Part shown: piece after piece, positions 38,364 to 47,309 of the stretch
Layout: every line of letters begins with the position of its first letter
Position numbering within the stretch: the first letter of the stretch is position 1
Assembly: GCA_031286385.1 (NCBI GenBank)
Contig: JAITUJ010000064.1
Coordinates: 1 to 60,339 of the forward strand
Source: Clostridiales bacterium
Lineage (GTDB): Bacteria; Bacillota; Clostridia; Christensenellales; Pumilibacteraceae
Reading direction: 5' to 3'
DNA length: 60,339 nucleotides
Notes under the pieces: generated by a model
Database searches by the model: none
What the model saw: only the letters and a program-made list of their open reading frames with translations
Told to the model about the DNA's origin: nothing
Position numbers and translations under genes: made by a program

Positions 38364-39245
38364 TCACATATTGTCCCAAGCTTTTATATCTTGTAGTACT
38401 TGAAGCTTCAATTTTTGTAAGTTTTCAAATTTTATTATCTCTCTCAATTTTTTTTCAAATCTAACCTCTACGTACTCTCCATAAATGTCCTTATCAAAAT
38501 TCAGTATGTGTGTCTCCACTACAATTTTTTCACCGCCAAATGTAGGTTGAGTGCCAAAATTTGTGATTGATTTATACCAACAGCCCTGCACGCAAGTGTA
38601 TGTACCATACACAGCAGGAGGCAATTGCTGTTTATCAACTGGATAAAGCATATTTATTGTGGGAGCAATCAACTTGCCCATACCCTTACCATGTATAACT
38701 TTGCCAAAAGTTTTAAAGGACTCACCCAAACATTCATTGATAAACTTTAAGTCGCCTCGCCGCAATCCCTCTTTGATGAATGTACTGGATACTTTTTGAC
38801 CATTTAAATTCAAAGACGGTATAACTTTGCAAAGAACATTTAATGGTTCTAATTCTTGTTGCAAAAAGTTCACATCTCCCACTGCATCTTTTCCGAATCT
38901 AAAATCCTGACCACAAGCTACCATCTTAATATCAAACCGTTGCATGCAGTACTGTAAAAACTTATCAGGAGTCCAACTTTGTATTTGACTAAATTTTAGA
39001 GGCAAAAAATAATCAATGCCACATTTTTTAAGCAAGTGTACACGCTCTTCCAATGTGTATACCAACTTACCGTTTTGTTTTGGATTATCACTAAATGTTA
39101 CAATTGCAGATGCTGTTTCATTTGTTAAAGCAAAACTTTTTAAAACATCAATGATTTTTCTATGTCCTATGTGCAAACTATCAAAAAAACCAAGTCCCAA
39201 AGCACAGTGCGGCCTATTTTTTGGTGTCAACAATATATTTTCCAT
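38364..39245 (-). CDS. ribF: Riboflavin kinase / FAD synthetase
   Basis: A 293-residue bifunctional enzyme making FMN and FAD. The N-terminal nucleotidyltransferase has GFFDSLHIGHRKII (about residues 19-32) and the FSTFIKEG-like SSTFIKEGLR motif. The C-terminal kinase has GKVIHGKGMGKLIAPTIN and TNFGTQPTFGG. It lies 15 bases after truB, the standard truB-ribF arrangement. Confidence 0.94.
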   Translation of the reverse strand: MENILLTPKNRPHCALGLGFFDSLHIGHRKIIDVLKSFALTNETASAIVTFSDNPKQNGKLVYTLEERVHLLKKCGIDYFLPLKFSQIQSWTPDKFLQYCMQRFDIKMVACGQDFRFGKDAVGDVNFLQQELEPLNVLCKVIPSLNLNGQKVSSTFIKEGLRRGDLKFINECLGESFKTFGKVIHGKGMGKLIAPTINMLYPVDKQQLPPAVYGTYTCVQGCWYKSITNFGTQPTFGGEKIVVETHILNFDKDIYGEYVEVRFEKKLREIIKFENLQKLKLQVLQDIKAWDNM

Positions 39246-39260
39246 CTCAAAATTGTTCTC

Positions 39261-40133
39261 TTAGTATAAATTAGACTTAATTACCAATCTAGAATCTTCT
39301 TCTGTGCTGGCTATACCAAATAGCTTATCACCACAATAAATAATGTGAGGTCCATCTAATACGCAATCCAAATGCACTTTTACTCCATTTAGTAAACTGG
39401 CAAGTAAATTTGAAGGTAAGTTAAACTTAGGCAGGTTTGGCAAACAATTATCCATTGGTAACAAGTTATCTAGTGACACGTCTTGCAACTCAACGCTTTG
39501 CGCTAACTCAAATTTATCACATCTCGTTCTACAAATGTATGTCATAGTGGCAAAACTGTCCAAGTACCTAGCAATATCTCTGCACAGCGAACGAATGTAA
39601 GTTCCACTACTACAAGCAATTTCAAATTTAAAAATGCACAAATCGTCAGTAGGACGGACTTTTATACTGTGTACTTTTACCATTGATGGTTTTAAATCTA
39701 CTACTTTACCTACTCTTGCATACTTGTAAGCCCTAACACCTCCCACACTCTTTGAACAAAACTGTGGAGGCAATTGATTTAACTCACCTACAAATTTACA
39801 GCTAGCTTCTTGCACTTGCCTCAATGTTGGAATATTGTCCGTTTTGTATAGAACTTTACCTGTGCAATCCAGAGTATCTGTCTGATAGCCAAATGCAAAG
39901 TAAGCTATATAAGTTTTGTCATGCGCTAAATACCAATTAAACAGCCTTGTTGCCTTACCTACTCCCAACAACAAAACTCCACAACCCATTGGGTCAAGTG
40001 TACCCATGTGCCCTATTTTGTCTATGCAAGTGTTGTCATTTCGTATATTTTTTAAAGTTGCCTTTACAATACTAACACACTTTGCACTACTCATGTCAGA
40101 TGGTTTGTTTAGATTAATGATTCCACTTATCAA
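39261..40133 (-). CDS. truB: tRNA pseudouridine(55) synthase
   Basis: A 290-residue TruB. It opens with GIINLNKPSDMSS and has the catalytic aspartate in KIGHMGTLDPMGCGVL (about residues 40-55), then the YIRSLCRDI motif and a short C-terminal domain. It makes pseudouridine in the T-loop of tRNAs. The start appears to be TTG at 40133 with no obvious ribosome site. Part of the rimP-infB-rbfA-nrnA-truB-ribF series. Confidence 0.94.
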   Translation of the reverse strand: MISGIINLNKPSDMSSAKCVSIVKATLKNIRNDNTCIDKIGHMGTLDPMGCGVLLLGVGKATRLFNWYLAHDKTYIAYFAFGYQTDTLDCTGKVLYKTDNIPTLRQVQEASCKFVGELNQLPPQFCSKSVGGVRAYKYARVGKVVDLKPSMVKVHSIKVRPTDDLCIFKFEIACSSGTYIRSLCRDIARYLDSFATMTYICRTRCDKFELAQSVELQDVSLDNLLPMDNCLPNLPKFNLPSNLLASLLNGVKVHLDCVLDGPHIIYCGDKLFGIASTEEDSRLVIKSNLY

Positions 40134-40184
40134 AATTAAACTTACAATTAAAAGATTGAAAACAGAAAGTAAGAGTGTTCACTC

Positions 40185-41141
40185 TCACTCATTCTCCAAA
40201 CAATCTCCCAATGCCTTTACAACTTTTTCTACAACTGTTTCTAAAACTCCACTCATCATACAACCAGCAGCATATTTATGACCACCACCACCAAAACTAC
40301 ACGCAGCTACTGAAACATCGATATCTGGTTTGCTTCTCAAACTCACTTTATAAGAATTTGTACTGCTGTGTTGTGATATTATTGCACCAATTGTCACTCC
40401 TCTTTGATTTATGCAGTACCCTACCAGACCTTCTGTGTCTTCAAATGAGCAGTTCAAAGTATCAATTTCTTGTTTAGTCAATGTCATCAAACATATCCTA
40501 TCATTACTGTAATACTTAATTTTGGACAGTGCATAAGACAATAACCTCAACCAATCTTTGCTATTCTCTTTGTATAATTTGCGTGTAATAAACTCCAAAT
40601 CTACTCCCTTTTGTGTCAAGTCAGCTGCCATCAAAAAAGTTGATTCGTTAACATTTGAATGTTTAAAGTGACCAGTATCCGTGGACAATCCAGTATACAA
40701 ATGCGTTGCAATTGTTGAGGTGATTTTAATATCAAATTTTTTGTAAAGCTCATACAACAATTGGCAAGTACTACTCGCTTGTTTGTTGACAAAATTCACA
40801 TCGCCAAAACTGGTGTTGGTGATGTGATGGTCAATGTTTACTTTTGTTTTACCAGACAAAAATACACCTTCCAAACTCCCCAATCTGCCTTTATCTCCAC
40901 AGTCAACTGCAAATACTAAATCATATTTATCTGTACTACTCTGTGCAAAAATTTCCACGCCATTCATAAATGAAAAATACTGTGGTATTTCACTTTCACA
41001 CAAAAGCACAGGATTTTTACCCATATCTTTGCACACATTGTACAAAGATAAGCTTCCACCCAATGTGTCTCCGTCCGGTCTAATGTGACTTATTATAGCA
41101 ATTGAATTTGCTTTATTGATAATTTGTTTTAAATTAGTCAT
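40185..41141 (-). CDS. nrnA: DHH-family phosphoesterase (NrnA-like nanoRNase)
   Basis: 318 residues with DHH motif I-IV: HIRPDGDTLGG, AVDCGDK, NIDHHITN and the DHHA1 GGGGHKYAAGC near the C-terminus. NrnA degrades 2-5-mer RNA and pAp, and in some species cyclic dinucleotide products. Located between rbfA and truB as in many Firmicutes. Confidence 0.93.
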   Translation of the reverse strand: MTNLKQIINKANSIAIISHIRPDGDTLGGSLSLYNVCKDMGKNPVLLCESEIPQYFSFMNGVEIFAQSSTDKYDLVFAVDCGDKGRLGSLEGVFLSGKTKVNIDHHITNTSFGDVNFVNKQASSTCQLLYELYKKFDIKITSTIATHLYTGLSTDTGHFKHSNVNESTFLMAADLTQKGVDLEFITRKLYKENSKDWLRLLSYALSKIKYYSNDRICLMTLTKQEIDTLNCSFEDTEGLVGYCINQRGVTIGAIISQHSSTNSYKVSLRSKPDIDVSVAACSFGGGGHKYAAGCMMSGVLETVVEKVVKALGDCLENE

Positions 41142-41169
41142 AATATTTTGTAATTACTGATTAAAAATT

Positions 41170-41511
41170 CTACTTTTTAACATCATCTATTAGTTTGTTA
41201 ATTTTTTCTGCGTATTCCATACTTGTATCTAGCATGAATCGCACTTGTGGAGTGTGTCGTATATCCTTAAAGTGCTTTGTCAACTCTTTTCTGATATAAC
41301 CAGAACTTGCCAATAATCCTTCAAATGTAGACTGCACTTTGTCACTGTCACCATATATACTGACATATACTTTTGCAAATTCCAAATCTTTGGACACCTC
41401 CACACCTGTTACAGATACCATTTCTGTAATTCTGTAATCTTTTAAATCTCTAATTATTTGTGACAATGCCTTTTGCATCTCACTGCCTATTCTTTGTAAT
41501 CTTATTGACAT
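41170..41511 (-). CDS. rbfA: Ribosome-binding factor A
   Basis: 113 residues of the KH-like RbfA family, which helps mature the 30S subunit. Typical segments are RIGSEMQKALSQII and DLEFAKVYVSIYGD, and the family's C-terminal arginine/proline loop appears as HTPQVRFMLDTSMEY. Start at 41511 with GGGAGG five bases upstream. It follows infB by 13 bases. Confidence 0.94.
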   Translation of the reverse strand: MSIRLQRIGSEMQKALSQIIRDLKDYRITEMVSVTGVEVSKDLEFAKVYVSIYGDSDKVQSTFEGLLASSGYIRKELTKHFKDIRHTPQVRFMLDTSMEYAEKINKLIDDVKK

Positions 41512-41524
41512 TTGACCTCCCACA

Positions 41525-44134
41525 TCACTTATTGATTTGTTCTTGAATATACACTTCTATCTCGTCATCTAATTTATATAAATCAAATCCGTCTATGACT
41601 ATACCGCACTCATAATTTATACCAACTTCCTTTACATCTTCTTTAAAGCGCTTTAAAGAGCTAATTTTACCGTCATATATTCGTTCTTTCCCACGCCATA
41701 CCCATGCTTTTGAATTTCTCACAACTTTACCACTCAAAACATAGCATCCAGCGACAACTCCGTGGCTTGAAAGTTTAAAAATATGTCTGACTTGCATACG
41801 CCCAATAGAAGTATCTTTGTACACTGGTTTTTGCAACCCTTTGATAGCACGAGTTACGTCATCAATGGCTTCGTAAATGACTTTGTAAAGCCTTATATCA
41901 ATATTAGAGCGTTCTGCCATAATTTTTGATTCAGAATCTGGTTTTATATTAAATCCTACAATTATAGCATTACTAACTTCTGCCAACATGATGTCCGATT
42001 TACTGATAGCACCCACACCACTGTGCACGACTTTAACCTTGACTTCATCATTGCTCAATTTACTTAGACTAGCATGCAATGCCTCAGCACTTCCTTGAAC
42101 GTCAGCTTTGATGATGATGTTCAAATCTTTTAGTTGACTTTGAGTAATGCGGTCAAACACATCATCTAATGATACTTTGTGACCAACTACGACTTGTTGC
42201 AATTTTATTTTATCTTCTCTTTCACTGACAACTTGTTTTGCAAGTTTTTCGTCTTCCACTACAAATATACCATCACCCGCGTTTGGAACATCGTTAAAAC
42301 CCAATACAGACACAGCAGTAGATGGTCCAGCAAATTTAACTTTGGTTCCAGTCCAATCTACCATACCTCTAATTTTACCATAAGTACGCCCAGACACAAC
42401 GACATCACCCAATTTTAAAGACCCATTTTGTACGATTATTGTAGCCATAGGACCTTTGCCTTTGTCCATTTTAGCTTCTATTACACTTCCTCTTGCACTT
42501 CTCTGAGGATTTGCCCTAAAATTTTGATACTCTGACAAGAACAAAATATTTTCTAGCAATTTTTCAATTCCTTCGCCTTTTTTAGCGGCAACAGGAACCA
42601 TCATTGTATCTCCACCCCACTCTTCACTGACTACACCATGTGCTGAAAGCATCTCTTTTACTTTTGCAGGGTTTGCACCTGACTTATCCATTTTGTTTAT
42701 TGCAACAATCATTGGCACATTGGCAGCTTTTATGTGGTCAATTGCCTCTATTGTCTGTGGCATCACACCATCGTCAGCTGCAACAACCAATATAGCTATA
42801 TCCGTGACCTTTGCCCCTCTTGCACGCATGTGTGTAAAAGCTTCATGACCAGGCGTATCCAAAAATGTAATGTTTTCTCCATGCGTCTTTACAGTATAAG
42901 CTCCAATATGTTGTGTAATACCACCCGCCTCGCCAGACATTACATTAGTCTTGCGAATGGCGTCTAGTAGGCTAGTCTTTCCGTGATCGACATGCCCCAT
43001 GACTGCCACGACAGGCGGACGCTTAAACAACTGTTCTTCTGTATCGTCTATATCTTTGTGATACTCTACCAACTTTTCTTCGTTAGTTTTGTCCAACTTC
43101 AATTCCAACTCAACACCAAGTTCATTGGCAACCAACTCCATAGTTGCAAAGTCAACTACACTGTTGATATTACACATGATACCCAGTACCATAAGCTGTT
43201 TGATAATCTCTTGTGCTGTTTTCCCTATTTTTTCTGACAGTATTTTCACTGTCAGATTTTCTGTCGTGATGACTGCCTTTTCTATTTTTATAGGAGCAAA
43301 CTTTACTGCATCTTTTATTTTGCGGTTTTTTAATTTGCGCGTACCCATGCGAGTATCGTCCATATCTAGCGTAATGAAACCTTTTCTGATTAGCGTTCGC
43401 TTACTCATCTTACTAGAATCATTTGTCTTATACTCTTTTTTCTTGTGATCTACAGCGCTTTTTGTGCGTGTATCTTTTACAGTAGACGATACAATGTTTG
43501 GTCTAGGGGTAGAGTTTGTGCGCACATTCTGTTGATTCTTTGTATTTTGTTTGGTTGAATGTGCATCAAACTTACCAGTACCTTTGGACACTCCCATATT
43601 GCCAATGACACTAGGCTTTGCTTTTTGAGTGCCAAAACTTCGCTCTCTGGTAGATTGCATACTACCCACCGCCGATCTAGATGTTACAGGTGGTGTGTAG
43701 TTGCCTCTTATATAGCTAGGTCTTGCCACTGTCTGTGTAGAAGAGGAGTCCAAAGATTTTTTGGTCACAATGCTAGCCAATATCTTTGGTTTCCCTAGCT
43801 GCGCAGATTTTTGCGGATTGACATGCTTTTGATGCTGTGATTGAACATGAACTGTTTTTTTCTCCACAACTTCTACTGTGCTTTGTGCGTGAGTCGCACT
43901 CTGCTTTGCTTGATTCTGATTGTTTGAACGCAAACTTTCTCGCTTTTCTTTCAACTTGGCTATGACAGCTTCCATATTCTTGCGTGCATCTTTAACTTTG
44001 GCAATGAGTGAATGAATTCTACCCCCAGCCTTTATCTGTTCATTGAGCAACTTTACACTAGCTATACCAGCAGTATTGGTAGTAGCTTTTTGCTTAGTTT
44101 TATTTGAATCTGTGTCCTTAACTGTGACTGACAA
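41525..44134 (-). CDS. infB: Translation initiation factor IF-2
   Basis: 869 residues. The first ~285 are low-complexity, Lys/Gln/Ser-rich; an IF2_N domain (about 290-345) follows, then the G domain with GHVDHGKTSLLD (about 380-391), DTPGHEAF and NKMDKSG, and the C-terminal domains that bind fMet-tRNA. The start codon is TTG at 44134, supported by GGAGG five bases upstream. Central gene of the operon. Confidence 0.97.
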   Translation of the reverse strand: MSVTVKDTDSNKTKQKATTNTAGIASVKLLNEQIKAGGRIHSLIAKVKDARKNMEAVIAKLKEKRESLRSNNQNQAKQSATHAQSTVEVVEKKTVHVQSQHQKHVNPQKSAQLGKPKILASIVTKKSLDSSSTQTVARPSYIRGNYTPPVTSRSAVGSMQSTRERSFGTQKAKPSVIGNMGVSKGTGKFDAHSTKQNTKNQQNVRTNSTPRPNIVSSTVKDTRTKSAVDHKKKEYKTNDSSKMSKRTLIRKGFITLDMDDTRMGTRKLKNRKIKDAVKFAPIKIEKAVITTENLTVKILSEKIGKTAQEIIKQLMVLGIMCNINSVVDFATMELVANELGVELELKLDKTNEEKLVEYHKDIDDTEEQLFKRPPVVAVMGHVDHGKTSLLDAIRKTNVMSGEAGGITQHIGAYTVKTHGENITFLDTPGHEAFTHMRARGAKVTDIAILVVAADDGVMPQTIEAIDHIKAANVPMIVAINKMDKSGANPAKVKEMLSAHGVVSEEWGGDTMMVPVAAKKGEGIEKLLENILFLSEYQNFRANPQRSARGSVIEAKMDKGKGPMATIIVQNGSLKLGDVVVSGRTYGKIRGMVDWTGTKVKFAGPSTAVSVLGFNDVPNAGDGIFVVEDEKLAKQVVSEREDKIKLQQVVVGHKVSLDDVFDRITQSQLKDLNIIIKADVQGSAEALHASLSKLSNDEVKVKVVHSGVGAISKSDIMLAEVSNAIIVGFNIKPDSESKIMAERSNIDIRLYKVIYEAIDDVTRAIKGLQKPVYKDTSIGRMQVRHIFKLSSHGVVAGCYVLSGKVVRNSKAWVWRGKERIYDGKISSLKRFKEDVKEVGINYECGIVIDGFDLYKLDDEIEVYIQEQINK

Positions 44135-44237
44135 TATATCCTCCGGGTATTTTTATTTTTAAGTACTGTATAAAGTAAAACTTAGAAATAATTTATCTGC
44201 TACTAAAAATATTTATTTTTCTTTTATAAATAAAATA

Positions 44238-44534
44238 TCAGTTATTCTGTAAAAATGCACTAATTGCACTGGCAAAATCTCTGTCTACAATGCCTATTAG
44301 CTTGCAATTTGCTTTAAACACAATATACTCTAATCTTTCACTTTCTAATTTTATGCAAATTAAAGATTTTTTTTGACAGTAATTTTTCAATTTATCTTGT
44401 GAGCTACTTGACAAAGTAAAATCATAGACAACCAATTTGATATGCGAACTTTTTACAACGCTATCCAACCCATATATGACCTTTCCGGATTTTATTGCAA
44501 AACCAATGAGTGCAGTAGCTTTTTTTATATCCAT
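44238..44534 (-). CDS. ylxQ: L7Ae-family RNA-binding protein (YlxQ-like)
   Basis: 98 residues with the L7Ae/L30e fold pattern (ALIGFAIKSGKVIYG, VVKSSHIKLVVYD), as in YlxQ, a kink-turn RNA binder of the ribosomal L7Ae family. The ATG at 44534 gives the usual MDIKKA-type N-terminus; a longer frame opens at 44552. Between ylxR and infB, the standard place. The 103 bases to infB hold only the infB ribosome site and AT-rich DNA. Confidence 0.88.
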   Translation of the reverse strand: MDIKKATALIGFAIKSGKVIYGLDSVVKSSHIKLVVYDFTLSSSSQDKLKNYCQKKSLICIKLESERLEYIVFKANCKLIGIVDRDFASAISAFLQNN

Positions 44535-44561
44535 AACACTGTTTACCAGCAAACATAGAAC

Positions 44562-44849
44562 CTATGCGTCGTGTAAAAGCAATTGATAAACTTCATCATT
44601 TACATTGCATTTAAATGCCCTATTCAAACACTTTGACTTCACACACTTTGACAGACATTTTTCCAAATTACACACATAACTGCCCCTACCCCCCATGTTC
44701 TGTCTTTGATCCAATATGATTGCTCCACTTTTCAGTTTTGCAATCCTTTTCATACTGGTTTTTTCAACAAAATCTCGGCATACTATGCAAGAACGCTCAA
44801 ACTTTTGTCTTTGTGCCTTTATACGCCTTTGCATCCAACCTCCAAACAT
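44562..44849 (-). CDS. ylxR: YlxR (RnpM) RNA-binding protein
   Basis: 95 residues (90 from the second start). The family motif SCIVCRDFVEKTSMKRIAK is followed by GGRGSYVCNLEKC. YlxR/RnpM binds the RNase P RNA and affects its activity. The first ATG overlaps the nusA stop (TAATG); a second ATG at 44834 has GGAGG four bases upstream and is equally likely. Confidence 0.9.
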   Translation of the reverse strand: MFGGWMQRRIKAQRQKFERSCIVCRDFVEKTSMKRIAKLKSGAIILDQRQNMGGRGSYVCNLEKCLSKCVKSKCLNRAFKCNVNDEVYQLLLHDA

Positions 44850-45973
44850 TAAATATCTGCTAATTCATCTAAAAATACGTCGTCAATTGTACCATTTTCT
44901 GCACTTTGTTCTTTAATTTCCTCTTCTTGCATTGCCTTTGCAAATAAAGAATAAGCTTTCACATCAATTTTCCAACCTGTCAACCGTGCTGCTAACCTTG
45001 CATTTTGACCATCTCTACCAATAGCCAAACTCAACTGTTCGTCAGGCACAGCAACTTTTGCTGTCTTTTCATTGTCGTTTACTTGTACCATGGCCACTTT
45101 TGCAGGATTCAATGCTCTTGCTATAAACTCTAATGTATCTTCACACCACGGTATGATGTCAATCTTTTCCCCGCCCAATTCGGAAACAATAGAGTTGACC
45201 CTCATACCTCTATTCCCTACAAAAGCACCCACTGGGTCTACATCTGTATTGTCTGTGGCGACAGCAATTTTTGTTCTATATCCAGCCTCTCTTGCAATAG
45301 ATTTAATGGTGACAACGCCACTAGACAGCTCAGGGACTTCCAATTCAAACAACTTTTTTACAAAACCAGCACCACTTCTAGTGAGTAATATTTGCGGACC
45401 TCTCTGCGTCGCTCTGATCTTTTTTACATACACCTTGATACGATCGCCCAATTTGAATTTGTCATTTGGCATCAAGTCAGCTTGAGAAAGTTGAGCTTCC
45501 AGTTTGTTTATTTCCACAAATATAGTGGAGCCTTCCATGCGTCGAGCAACACAAGTCATTATCGTGTTTTCACAGTCAACAAGGTCTTCTATCGCTTTTA
45601 TACTTTCCTGTTCTCTCAATTTTTGCAAGATAATTTGCTTTGCCGTCTGCGCTGCAATTCTACCAAAATCTTTGCTTGAAACTTCTTCACTTACAATGTC
45701 TCCAACTTTGTACTTCTTACTTATGATTCTTGCATCCTCTAAACTAATTTGAGTTTCTCTATCTTCTACTTCTTCTACAACAGTTTGATAAGCTACTATC
45801 TTTATAGTATTACGCTCAGGCACAAGTCGCACGTCAATGGCCTTTTGTATTCCCGTATGTCGCCTGTATGCATTGACCAATGCCGTTTCCAAAGCTGTAA
45901 TAAATACGCTCTTTTGGATCCCCTTTGTACGCTCCAAATCTTCTAGCGCTAAAAAAAAGTCTTTGTTTATCAT
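44849..45973 (-). CDS. nusA: Transcription termination/antitermination factor NusA
   Basis: 374 residues: N-terminal RNA polymerase-binding domain (about 1-125), S1 domain (about 130-200), KH1 and KH2 (about 205-350, with AFVGNRGMRVNSIV and LAIGRDGQNARLAA), and a short acidic tail. It lacks the extra C-terminal repeats of proteobacterial NusA, as is normal in Firmicutes. GGGAG lies ten bases before the ATG. Confidence 0.96.
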   Translation of the reverse strand: MINKDFFLALEDLERTKGIQKSVFITALETALVNAYRRHTGIQKAIDVRLVPERNTIKIVAYQTVVEEVEDRETQISLEDARIISKKYKVGDIVSEEVSSKDFGRIAAQTAKQIILQKLREQESIKAIEDLVDCENTIMTCVARRMEGSTIFVEINKLEAQLSQADLMPNDKFKLGDRIKVYVKKIRATQRGPQILLTRSGAGFVKKLFELEVPELSSGVVTIKSIAREAGYRTKIAVATDNTDVDPVGAFVGNRGMRVNSIVSELGGEKIDIIPWCEDTLEFIARALNPAKVAMVQVNDNEKTAKVAVPDEQLSLAIGRDGQNARLAARLTGWKIDVKAYSLFAKAMQEEEIKEQSAENGTIDDVFLDELADI

Positions 45974-46049
45974 TATAAATGGCTCCCAAGTATTTGTTTA
46001 AAATAAATTAAAGTAATCTTTTATCATAGGCACAGCTGTATTTTTAATC

Positions 46050-46505
46050 TCAACTAAATTTAACAAGCGGTGTACTAAACTTTATGTTGTCCATTGATAT
46101 TACAATCTCACCTTTTCTAGTCATTATTATTATTTCTTTTTCATTATGTGAAAGCAGTTTACCATCAAATTTCAGTTTTTTGTCTATGTGATTAAACAAA
46201 TTGACTTCTATCTCCTTACCTAAATTTCTAGCATAATCCCTAGCTGTCTTAAAAGGTCTATCCAAACCAGGGCTACTGATATTTAAAATATACGGTTTGT
46301 CATTAGTAGGATTGAGTTGTTCTAAAATATCGTCTACAGCACTGTTTATTTTTTCACAGTCATCTAGACTCATTCCACTAGCACAATCACAAAAAATTGT
46401 GAGATGCATGTCTCCCCTAATATTTTTATACTCTATGTCTACAATCTCATATCCTAGCTGCACAATGATAGGATTTATCGCTCTGTGTATGTCTTGTTCA
46501 ATCAT
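46050..46505 (-). CDS. rimP: Ribosome maturation factor RimP
   Basis: 151 residues, the RimP/YlxS family, with the ISSPGLDRPFKTARDY signature (about residues 77-92). It assists 30S assembly. First gene of the rimP-nusA-ylxR-ylxQ-infB-rbfA-nrnA-truB-ribF series. No Shine-Dalgarno sequence is seen. The leader carries a stable hairpin about 50 bases before the ATG. Confidence 0.94.
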   Translation of the reverse strand: MIEQDIHRAINPIIVQLGYEIVDIEYKNIRGDMHLTIFCDCASGMSLDDCEKINSAVDDILEQLNPTNDKPYILNISSPGLDRPFKTARDYARNLGKEIEVNLFNHIDKKLKFDGKLLSHNEKEIIIMTRKGEIVISMDNIKFSTPLVKFS

Positions 46506-46557
46506 ATTTAAAGTAACTATTTTGCAACAACAATATTAAGCAAAGCTAATAAAGAGT

Positions 46558-46585
46558 TTGGGAGCAGGTCTAACCCTACTCCCAA
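46558..46585 (-). promoter_or_regulatory. Leader hairpin upstream of rimP operon
   Basis: On the minus strand TTGGGAGTAGG and CCTGCTCCCAA form an 11-pair stem (one G-U) with a six-base loop. No T-run follows, so it is not a terminator. It lies in the transcript predicted from the promoter at 46617-46645. Confidence 0.7.
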
Positions 46586-46616
46586 TCAACCATCAATCAA
46601 ACTTCACAACCCATAC

Positions 46617-46645
46617 AGTATAACACATATTTCAAAAAAAAACAA
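46617..46645 (-). promoter_or_regulatory. Candidate rimP operon promoter
   Basis: Minus strand -10 TATACT (46617-46622), 17-base spacer and a weak -35 TTGTTT (46640-46645). Gives a leader of about 100 bases. Confidence 0.45.
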
Positions 46646-46685
46646 GCGTTTTAAACAAAGTTTTTAAAATTACAATATTATACAA

Positions 46686-47210
46686 CTATTTATTTAATAC
46701 ATATATTCTAGAATGTTTTTTTTGAATCTGCCTATTGTTATTTAAAGTGTAAGGCAGTTCTATGTTATCAAAAAGTTTATTGATTTTCATTTTAAACTCA
46801 TAAAAAATGTCATTGGATTCTTCATCAAACAGTAACTCAAAGTAACCCAATAAGTCGTTAAATTTACCCAAAGAATAGTCTTTAATATGCTCTGCCACAT
46901 ATTCAACCAAGTCAAATATAGCTGCACCATCGTAAGCGTCACCAATCTCTGGTACAGTAATCCATCCGCCACCTTTGATGTGAAGTTTGGGTACAATAAG
47001 TAAGAGCCATGCATTTAACTTATCATCATCGACACCGATAATGACACCAGGCTCACCAGGCATATAAGACGGAAAAATCCAAGCAATATTTGTAAAATAG
47101 TTTTTACAAATTTCCAATATTATTGCATACTCTTTGTATGTTATGTTTATTTTATACTTATCATTGTCGCGCATGTGCTCTCTTTGTGAGAACAATTTTT
47201 TTTCCAGCAT
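46686..47210 (-). CDS. Hypothetical protein (174 aa)
   Basis: I do not recognise the family. It is a soluble protein with an aromatic-rich N-terminal half (ICKNYFTNIAWIFPSYMP, GGGWITVPEIGDAYDGAA) and an acidic C-terminal half ending in a basic tail. No signal peptide or membrane helix. The start is well supported: TTAGGAG with five bases to the ATG. It stands alone between rimP and the second Ca2+-ATPase. Confidence 0.75.
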   Translation of the reverse strand: MLEKKLFSQREHMRDNDKYKINITYKEYAIILEICKNYFTNIAWIFPSYMPGEPGVIIGVDDDKLNAWLLLIVPKLHIKGGGWITVPEIGDAYDGAAIFDLVEYVAEHIKDYSLGKFNDLLGYFELLFDEESNDIFYEFKMKINKLFDNIELPYTLNNNRQIQKKHSRIYVLNK

Positions 47211-47309
47211 ATAAACTCCTAAAATGTCTGATAAGATATTTTGAATACACTTTTAATATTGTATCCATTTTTTGCTATAACAATACACAACACAATAAAT
47301 ACCAAAACA

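Noticed and set aside
46558-46585. Terminator between rimP and the hypothetical gene
   Set aside because: The stem is not followed by a T-run on either strand and lies between the rimP promoter and its start codon.
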